64,000 nucleotides of DNA. Source: Yimella lutea (GTDB taxonomy: Bacteria; Actinomycetota; Actinomycetes; Actinomycetales; Dermatophilaceae). How positions within the stretch are numbered: position 1 is the first letter of the stretch; each line of letters begins with the position of its first letter. The notes under the pieces were generated by a model. It was not told where the DNA came from. It did not search any database and saw only the letters and a list, made by a program, of their open reading frames with translations. The translations under genes and the position numbers were made by a program. The DNA is taken from assembly GCF_006715095.1 (NCBI RefSeq), contig NZ_VFMO01000001.1, positions 558,001-622,000 of the forward strand. Direction: 5' to 3'. Below are positions 57,970-64,000 of this stretch, piece after piece.

Positions 57970-60900
57970 TCACGGCTGGTCGCCTTCGTTCCATGCGCCG
58001 ATCGGGTTGCCCAACCAGCGGGTCTTGTCGGGCACCGACTCCCCGCGCATGACCAACGACACCGGGCCGACGGTAGCCGACCGACCCAGGGTTGCGGCGG
58101 GAAGTATCACGCCGTGCGGGCCGAGCGTCGCGCCTTCCTTGAGCGTCACCGTGTCCATCGACAGGACGCGGTCGTGGAACAGGTGGGTCTGGACGACGCA
58201 GCCGCGGCCGACCGTTGCTCCGTCGCGCAGTTCGATCAGGTCGGCCTCGGGCAGCCAGTACGTCTCGCACCAGACGCCGCGTCCGATCTTGGCGCCCATC
58301 GTCCGCAGCCAGAGGTTGAGCACGGGGGTGCCGGACGCCGAGCGGGCGAGCCATGGGGCGGCGAGCATCTCGACGAAGGTGTCGGCTAGTTCGTTGCGCC
58401 ACACGAACGAACTCCACAGCGGGTGTTCACCGCGGCGGATGCGTCCGACCAGCACCCACTTCGACAAGGACGCCAGGCCGGAGGCGATCGCGCCGCCGAC
58501 CATCAGCACCGGACCGACCAGCACGATCATCGGCACGACGCCCCAGTGACGCTGGATCTCCAGCAACGCCGCGGCCACGGCGACACACAGCCCGAAGGCC
58601 AGCAACACCGGGACGATGCGGCACAGTTCGACGATGCCGCGGGCGATCCGCAGTCTGCGGGCCGGTCGGAACGTTCGGCTGTCGTCGGTCTTGCTGGACT
58701 CGCGACGCAGCTTCACCGGGGGACTGCCCAGCCAGGACGTGCCCGACTTCGGCTTCTCGGACTTGCTCGGTGCGGCGGACAGCACCGCGACGAGGCCGCG
58801 CTTGGGCACCTTGCGGCCGGGTGCGGCCATGCCGGAGTTGCCGAGGAAGGCGCGCTTGCCGATCTTGGTGCGGCCGACGCGCAGGCGTCCGTCATGCAGT
58901 TCGTAGGGGCCCACGAGGGTGTCGTCGGCGAGGAAGGACGCCTCCCCGACGGTGACCAGCTTGGGGATCATCAGGACGGTGGACGCCTCGACGTCCTTGC
59001 CGATGGTGGCACCGAGCGAGCGCAACCAAGCCGGGGTGAGCGCGCTGGAGTAGAGCGGGAACAGCCAGCCGCGCGCTTCGTCCATGAGGCGCAGGGTGCC
59101 CCAGGCGCGCAGAGCCTGCCCGCTGTGCACGGGGAACTCACCTTCCTGAAGCTTGGCCTGCAGCAGTCGGGCGAGCAGCCAGATCGACGCGGTGAGAAGG
59201 GTCAGTCCGGTCAGTCCACCGGCGAGGACCATCGGGACGGCCATCGTCCAGGCCGACCGGTCGTCGAGCACCAGGGAGCCGACGTAGATCGCGGCAGCTG
59301 TGGCAAGTACGGGCAGTCCGGCGATCAACAGGGCGAGCGTGCCGTACGCGAGGGTGAAGATCGGCCGGTGCGGAGGGCGGTCAATCTCCCGCGGCTTCAT
59401 CCTGGCCAGCTTGGTCGCGGGTGCGCCGCTCCAGAACTCCTCGTCCGGCACGGTGCCGAAAACGCCTGAGCCCGGGGCGATCTCGCTGCCTCGACCGACG
59501 ATCGCGCCCGGCGTGAGGGTCGACCGGGTGCCCACCCGGGAGTCCTTGCGGACATGGACCTGCCCGATGTGCAGGCGGTCGCCGTCGAGCCAGTGCCCGG
59601 ACAGGTCGACCTCCGGCTCGATGGAGGCGTACTGACCGACGGTGAGCATGCCGGTGACCGGCGGGATCGTGTGCAGGTCGGCGTCCTTGCCCACCTTGGC
59701 GCCGAGCAGGCGGGCGTACGTCGTCATCCAGGGCGCGCTCGACAGTCGGATCGCACCGCTCTCCTCGGCGATCTTCTCGGCCAGCCACAGTCGCATGTGG
59801 ATCTTGCCGCCGCGGGGGTAGTTACCCGGCTTGAGTCCGGCCAGCGTGATGCGAATCAGGCTGGTCGCCAGCAGGATTCGTCCAGGAGGCGTGAGAAAGA
59901 TCAGCACCAACGGGAGGATCAGCCACCATGACGCCGTTGGGAGATCGCGATCGACCACGAGGGCGGTGAGCTTCGTACCCAGCAGCAACCAGGCGATCCA
60001 GCGCATACCGGCCAGGGCCCGCGTGCCGACCAGCCCTACGTGCTGCCCGATCTGTGTCTTGAGTGGAGTCGGCGGGACGGTGCGTTCCCGCACGTTTGCC
60101 GGAGCGGCCATCGAATCCAGTTGTGTGGCAAGGGCTCCCACCGTCGGATAGTCGTAGATGTCGGCGACGGTCACCTCGGGATGCGTCTGGCGCAGACGGG
60201 ACACCAGCTGCGCCGCGGTCAGGCTGCCGCCGCCGGCCTCGAAGAAATCGTCCTTGGGCGTGGCGACCACGACGCCCATGACCTCCAGCCACAGGTCGGC
60301 GACCATCTTCGCGGTGCCTTCGAGTTCGACAGACTCCTGCCCGACCGGACGCAGCGTGGGCACGGGCCAGGGGAGTGCGTCGCGGTCGATCTTTCCGCTG
60401 GTGCGCGTCGGGAGGGTGTCGACCTCGGCGAGCCGCGGCACCATCGTCGCGGGCAGTTCCGCACGCAGCCGGTCCATCGCCACCGACAGGTCGAAGTCGG
60501 GCTTGGTGGTCAGGTAGCCGACCAGGATCTTGTTGCCGGTGCTGGTCGATCGGATCGCCGCCGCGCCGCCGTGCACTCCGGGCAGCGCGGTGAGGGCGGC
60601 GTCGATCTCACCGAGTTCGATACGGAGTCCGCCGAGTTTGATCTGGTCGTCCGCGCGACCGGCGAAGAGCAGTCCTTCGGAGTCCTTCACCACGTGGTCA
60701 CCGGAGCGGTACGCCCGCTCCCAGCCGAGAGTCGGCATCGGTGCGTACTTCTCGGCGTCCTTGGCCGGGTCGAGGTAGCGCGCGAGGCCGACCCCGCCGA
60801 TGATGAGTTCGCCGGTCTCGCCCTCGGCGACCGGGTTGCCGTCGGTGTCGACGACCTCGAGGTCCCACCCGTCGAGCGGGAGGCCGATGCGGACGGGGCC

Positions 60901-61842
60901 GTCGCCGGTCAGCTGCGCGCCACAGGCGACGACGGTCGCCTCTGTGGGCCCGTAGGTGTTCCAGATCTCGCGGGTCTCGGTGGCGTACCGGGTGCCGAGC
61001 TCGGGCGGGCAGGCCTCGCCGCCGAGGATGAGCAGACGCACCTTCGACAGTGCTTCGGCCGGCCACAGGGCCAGCAAAGTCGGCACCGTCGAGACGACCG
61101 TGATGTCGTTGGCGATCAACCATGGACCGAGGTCCATCCCCGACTTCACCAACGACCGTGGTGCCGGGACGAGGCAGGCGCCGTACCGCCACGCCAGCCA
61201 CATCTCCTCACAGGAGGCGTCGAACGCAACGGAGAGACCGGCCATAACTCGGTCGTCCGGGCCGATCGGGCTGTCCTGCAGAAACATTCGTGACTCGGCA
61301 TCGACGAACGCTGCAGCATTGCGGTGCGTGACCGCGACGCCCTTCGGCTTGCCGGTCGAACCTGACGTGAAGATGATCCAGGCGTCGTCCTCGGTCGTCG
61401 GCGGCTCGACCGACTCCTTGGGTTCGGCCTCACGGCGGACGTCGATCGCCAGGTCATCGCCGAGCACGGCAGCCACCTGCGCCTCGCCGAAGACGGTGCG
61501 GGCGCGCTCGTCCGGGTCGTCCGCGTCCACCGGCACGTAGGCCGCTCCCGCGGCGATGATGCCGAGGATCGCGACATAGAGGTCGGTCGTGCCGGACTTG
61601 ATACGGACGCCGACGCGGTCGCCGCGTCCAACCCCGGCGGTGGCGAGCTGCTCGCTGAGTTCGGTGACCCGCTCGTCGAGTTCGGCGTACGTCAGTACCT
61701 CGCGCCCGTTGTCGAGGGCGGGCGCGTCCGGGCACTCCTGCACGGTCTCGGCGAAGATGTCGACGAGCGTGCGGGGTGCCGGGGCCAGATCGCCTCGCAA
61801 CAAGGACACGGATCCATCGCTTTCGTCGGGAGCAGCGGCCAT
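57970..61842 (-). CDS. Pls/PosA-type orphan NRPS
   Basis: A 1290-residue single-module protein. An adenylation domain (about 25-520) shows IIFTSGSTGKPKGVAVTHRN, NTYGPTEATV, YRSGDHV and RTSGKIDRDAL. A thiolation domain follows with FFEAGGGSLTAAQ, the serine being the phosphopantetheine site. The remaining 650 residues have about six membrane helices and three left-handed beta-helix (hexapeptide-repeat) modules, the C-terminal domain found in epsilon-poly-lysine synthetase and relatives. No condensation or thioesterase domain and no tailoring genes are adjacent. It may join one amino acid into a homopolymer or attach it to another acceptor. Confidence 0.85.
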   Translation of the reverse strand: MAAAPDESDGSVSLLRGDLAPAPRTLVDIFAETVQECPDAPALDNGREVLTYAELDERVTELSEQLATAGVGRGDRVGVRIKSGTTDLYVAILGIIAAGAAYVPVDADDPDERARTVFGEAQVAAVLGDDLAIDVRREAEPKESVEPPTTEDDAWIIFTSGSTGKPKGVAVTHRNAAAFVDAESRMFLQDSPIGPDDRVMAGLSVAFDASCEEMWLAWRYGACLVPAPRSLVKSGMDLGPWLIANDITVVSTVPTLLALWPAEALSKVRLLILGGEACPPELGTRYATETREIWNTYGPTEATVVACGAQLTGDGPVRIGLPLDGWDLEVVDTDGNPVAEGETGELIIGGVGLARYLDPAKDAEKYAPMPTLGWERAYRSGDHVVKDSEGLLFAGRADDQIKLGGLRIELGEIDAALTALPGVHGGAAAIRSTSTGNKILVGYLTTKPDFDLSVAMDRLRAELPATMVPRLAEVDTLPTRTSGKIDRDALPWPVPTLRPVGQESVELEGTAKMVADLWLEVMGVVVATPKDDFFEAGGGSLTAAQLVSRLRQTHPEVTVADIYDYPTVGALATQLDSMAAPANVRERTVPPTPLKTQIGQHVGLVGTRALAGMRWIAWLLLGTKLTALVVDRDLPTASWWLILPLVLIFLTPPGRILLATSLIRITLAGLKPGNYPRGGKIHMRLWLAEKIAEESGAIRLSSAPWMTTYARLLGAKVGKDADLHTIPPVTGMLTVGQYASIEPEVDLSGHWLDGDRLHIGQVHVRKDSRVGTRSTLTPGAIVGRGSEIAPGSGVFGTVPDEEFWSGAPATKLARMKPREIDRPPHRPIFTLAYGTLALLIAGLPVLATAAAIYVGSLVLDDRSAWTMAVPMVLAGGLTGLTLLTASIWLLARLLQAKLQEGEFPVHSGQALRAWGTLRLMDEARGWLFPLYSSALTPAWLRSLGATIGKDVEASTVLMIPKLVTVGEASFLADDTLVGPYELHDGRLRVGRTKIGKRAFLGNSGMAAPGRKVPKRGLVAVLSAAPSKSEKPKSGTSWLGSPPVKLRRESSKTDDSRTFRPARRLRIARGIVELCRIVPVLLAFGLCVAVAAALLEIQRHWGVVPMIVLVGPVLMVGGAIASGLASLSKWVLVGRIRRGEHPLWSSFVWRNELADTFVEMLAAPWLARSASGTPVLNLWLRTMGAKIGRGVWCETYWLPEADLIELRDGATVGRGCVVQTHLFHDRVLSMDTVTLKEGATLGPHGVILPAATLGRSATVGPVSLVMRGESVPDKTRWLGNPIGAWNEGDQP

Positions 61843-61940
61843 ATTGTGCCGCGGTCAGGTGAACGCCGCTGTGTCGGTCGGCATTCGGCCTTCGATGGAC
61901 GAGGCAGAACCGATTTGCTCGCGTCCATAAACTGATTCAC

Positions 61941-63677
61941 ATGGTGGATCCGATCGCAGCCCTGACCTCACACGTCCAGAAGGCCATGGTGGCTGCGCTG
62001 GGCGACGAGTTCGCGAGCGCCGATCCGGTGATCCGTCCGGCCAACAAGAAGCAGACCAGCGCCGACCTGCAGGTCAACGCGGCGATGGCGCTGGCGAAGA
62101 AGGCCGGCAAGAACCCGCGCGAGGTCGCGCAGTCGATCGCGGCCGACCTGCCGCCCGACGACCTGATCGAGTCGGTTGAGGTCGCCGGTCCCGGCTTCCT
62201 CAATGTCACCCTGCACTCGCGATGGATCGCCGAAGCAGCCGCGTCGATGATCGGTGAGCCTTTGCTCGGCACGGTGCTTCCCGAGCAGCAGACGATCGTC
62301 ATCGACTATTCCTCGCCCAACGCGGCCAAGGAGATGCATGTCGGGCACCTGCGCACCACCGTCGTGGGCGACTCACTCGCGCGAACGCTGGAGTTCCTCG
62401 GGCACGACGTCATTCGCCAGAACCACCTCGGCGACTGGGGCACCGCCTTCGGCATGCTGGTCGAGCATCTCCTCGAAGTCGGCGATGGCAGCGATGACGC
62501 AAAGCTGCTGACCATCGACCCCAACGCGTTCTATCGCGCCGCGCGGGCGAAGTTCGATGCGGACGCAGACTTTGCCACTCGCGCTCGTGCCCGTGTCGCG
62601 ACCCTGCAGGGTGGCGACCCCGACAGCCTGCGGCTGTGGAGGGAGATCCTCGACCTCACCAAGGGCTACCTGCGCCGGGTCTACTCCGTTCTCGGGGTCA
62701 CCCTCACCGACGACGACATCGCCGGGGAGTCGTCCTACAACGATGAGCTTGCCGAGGTGTGCAAGACGTTGGAGGACAAGGGAATTGCCGTCATGAGCGA
62801 CGGCGCTCTGTGCATCTTCTCCGACGAGTTCACCGGACGCGACGACAAACCGGTGCCGCTGATCATCCGTAAGTCCGACGGCGGATACGGCTACGCGACG
62901 ACCGACCTCGCGACGATTCGTCGCCGTTCGCTGCAGATGAAGGCCGACCGCGCGATCTACGTCGTGGGCGCGCCGCAGAACCTGCACTTCCGCATGGTCT
63001 GGGCCGCCGCCGACAAGGCCGGCTGGATCAAGGGCACCGAGCCCGTCCACGTGCAGATCGGCAACGTCGTGGGCACGGACGGCAAGATCCTGAAGACCCG
63101 GTCGGGCGACCTGGTGTCGCTGCAGTCGCTGGTCGACGCCGCGCTGGAGCGGGCCGCGACCGTGGTGGCCGAGTCGCGTCCGGAGCTGGATGAGCAGACC
63201 CGCGCCACCATCGCCCACCAGGTGGGGGTCGCCGCGATCAAGTACGCCGATCTGTCGGTCAGCCACGACTCCGGTTACACCTTCGACCTCGACCGGATGG
63301 TCGCCTTCCAGGGCAACACCGGTCCGTACCTGCAGTACGCGACCGCCCGTATTCGTTCGATCCTGGCCCGTGCGGACGTCGTCGACCCGAAGGGTCCGAT
63401 CGTGCTCGGCGAGCCGGCCGAGCGCGACCTCGCCCTGAAGGTGCTGGAGTTCGGCTCGGTCGTCAACCAGGTCGGCGAGAGCCTCGAACCGCACAAACTC
63501 GCCGCGTACCTGTTCGAGCTGGCGACCACTTTCACCGCGTTCTACGAGGCGTGCCCGGTGCTCAAGGCCGAGGACGCCGCCGTCCGTGACTCGCGCCTGG
63601 CGCTGTGCCGGCTGACCCTCGAGGTGCTGACCCGCGGCTTGTCGTTGCTCGGCATCGAGGCGCCCGACCAAATGTAG
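61941..63677 (+). CDS. argS: Arginyl-tRNA synthetase
   Basis: A 578-residue class I synthetase. The HIGH motif is in AAKEMHVGHLRTTVVGDSLA, the second signature is degenerate (GKILKTRSGD) as usual for ArgRS, and the DALR anticodon-binding domain forms the C-terminus, ending at DQM. The N-terminal Add-1 domain (1-110) is also present. ATG 61941 lies seven bases after TAAACT, a possible -10, so the message may be leaderless. Divergent from the NRPS gene. Confidence 0.96.
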   Translation: MVDPIAALTSHVQKAMVAALGDEFASADPVIRPANKKQTSADLQVNAAMALAKKAGKNPREVAQSIAADLPPDDLIESVEVAGPGFLNVTLHSRWIAEAAASMIGEPLLGTVLPEQQTIVIDYSSPNAAKEMHVGHLRTTVVGDSLARTLEFLGHDVIRQNHLGDWGTAFGMLVEHLLEVGDGSDDAKLLTIDPNAFYRAARAKFDADADFATRARARVATLQGGDPDSLRLWREILDLTKGYLRRVYSVLGVTLTDDDIAGESSYNDELAEVCKTLEDKGIAVMSDGALCIFSDEFTGRDDKPVPLIIRKSDGGYGYATTDLATIRRRSLQMKADRAIYVVGAPQNLHFRMVWAAADKAGWIKGTEPVHVQIGNVVGTDGKILKTRSGDLVSLQSLVDAALERAATVVAESRPELDEQTRATIAHQVGVAAIKYADLSVSHDSGYTFDLDRMVAFQGNTGPYLQYATARIRSILARADVVDPKGPIVLGEPAERDLALKVLEFGSVVNQVGESLEPHKLAAYLFELATTFTAFYEACPVLKAEDAAVRDSRLALCRLTLEVLTRGLSLLGIEAPDQM

Positions 63678-63699
63678 GCGCCGTCCACGGTCCTCCCGA

Positions 63700-63767
63700 C
63701 GAGGGCACGCCAGATGCACGAGGGCACTCCGTATACGGAGTGCCCTGATGCATTTGGAGTGCCCTCG
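63700..63767. terminator. Nested palindromes after argS
   Basis: A perfect 24-bp palindrome, GGGCACTCCGTA and its complement (63722-63745), lies inside a second inverted repeat CGAGGGCAC (63700-63708) / GTGCCCTCG (63759-63767). Position between convergent argS and the next gene suggests a bidirectional terminator, although perfect even palindromes can also be protein-binding sites. Confidence 0.6.
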
Positions 63768-63776
63768 CCGGGACGG

Positions 63777-64000
63777 TCAGTCGCGCGGCGCGGTGTTCTT
63801 CGGCGTCAGCAACTCGTCCAGGACCGCTCCGAGGACGGCGAGCAGCGCCTTCTTCCATTGCGGCGTCGGGTCGACCGGCATCGCCAGCTTCTCGCCCTCG
63901 GGGTCGAAGCCGACCTTGTGCACTTCCTTGTCCTTCGGCAGCGCGATGCCGGGGCAGACCGAGTCCTTGTCCATCAGCTTGCCGTTCTGCAGGAAGCCGT
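63777..64000 (-). CDS. Unknown protein (C-terminal end; 5' part outside window)
   Basis: The minus-strand frame is open from the window edge to a TGA at 63777 and gives about 74 residues: GFLQNGKLMDKDSVCPG, KEVHKVGFDPEGEKLAMPV, then a hydrophobic stretch KKALLAVLGAVLDELL and the end NTAPRD. Base composition fits coding use. I do not recognise a family. It is convergent with argS. Confidence 0.55.
   Translation of the reverse strand, partial: GFLQNGKLMDKDSVCPGIALPKDKEVHKVGFDPEGEKLAMPVDPTPQWKKALLAVLGAVLDELLTPKNTAPRD

Overview
The window is high-GC actinobacterial chromosome with many GTG starts, dense operons with 4-nt ATGA/GTGA overlaps, and actinobacteria-specific families (mycoredoxin, DUF5926, GT87/MptB-like mannosyltransferases, MmpL, Rpf-LysM, DUF222-HNH, BsaP, Pls/PosA). 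The mix suggests a Micrococcales actinomycete, perhaps of the Dermatophilaceae/Dermacoccaceae type; this is inference from gene content only. No tRNA, rRNA, CRISPR array or intact insertion sequence was recognised.

Layout. 1-7.3 kb: tail of a Mur ligase, mycoredoxin, phosphodiesterase, 3-hydroxyisobutyryl-CoA hydrolase-like enzyme, GDPD, a RsbW-like ATPase, DUF5926, and two envelope glycosyltransferases. 7.3-12.3 kb: an arsenic-resistance locus (arsR divergent from acr3-arsD-arsA) ending in a zinc-type CDF transporter; it carries remnants of arsM and of arsC. 12.4-17.8 kb: two paralogous large membrane proteins flanking a GT87 glycosyltransferase. 17.9-21.6 kb: GDT1-family transporter, DUF4446, pheA, DUF222-HNH. 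21.7-23.5 kb: decayed DNA with a frameshifted NUDIX-like gene, a class F sortase-like lipoprotein and a flavin-monooxygenase tail. 23.5-31 kb: secreted protein, SRPBCC, lipid kinase, serS, Q/G-rich membrane protein, HAD phosphatase, SpoU methyltransferase, VOC protein, and csoR-copZ behind a clear CsoR operator.

31.1-42.1 kb is the most distinctive part. A ten-gene, translationally coupled carotenoid operon on the minus strand (crtE-crtB-crtI-crtYc-crtYd-P450-CrtQ-like-CrtO-like-PAP2-idi) faces a CarH/LitR-type MerR-B12 regulator and an SDR-TspO fusion. It joins a C40 cyclic-carotenoid backbone pathway to staphyloxanthin-type glycosyl and acyl transferases and a cytochrome P450. The predicted product is a glycosylated, fatty-acylated, oxidised cyclic C40 carotenoid, probably made in response to light.

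42.1-52.3 kb: acyl-CoA carboxylase beta chain, purB, VOC protein, DUF1232-like protein, LMW phosphatase, GNAT and the biotin genes bioD, bioA, bsaP and bioB. 52.4-56.6 kb: TetR-MmpL efflux pair with a candidate operator, then a resuscitation-promoting factor with a CRP-like site and a long leader. 56.6-64 kb: M1 peptidase, an orphan Pls/PosA-type NRPS, argS, and the cut end of an unknown protein.

Four copies of a 49-bp intergenic repeat, each with a covarying stem-loop, lie at 714, 811, 4142 and 43715.
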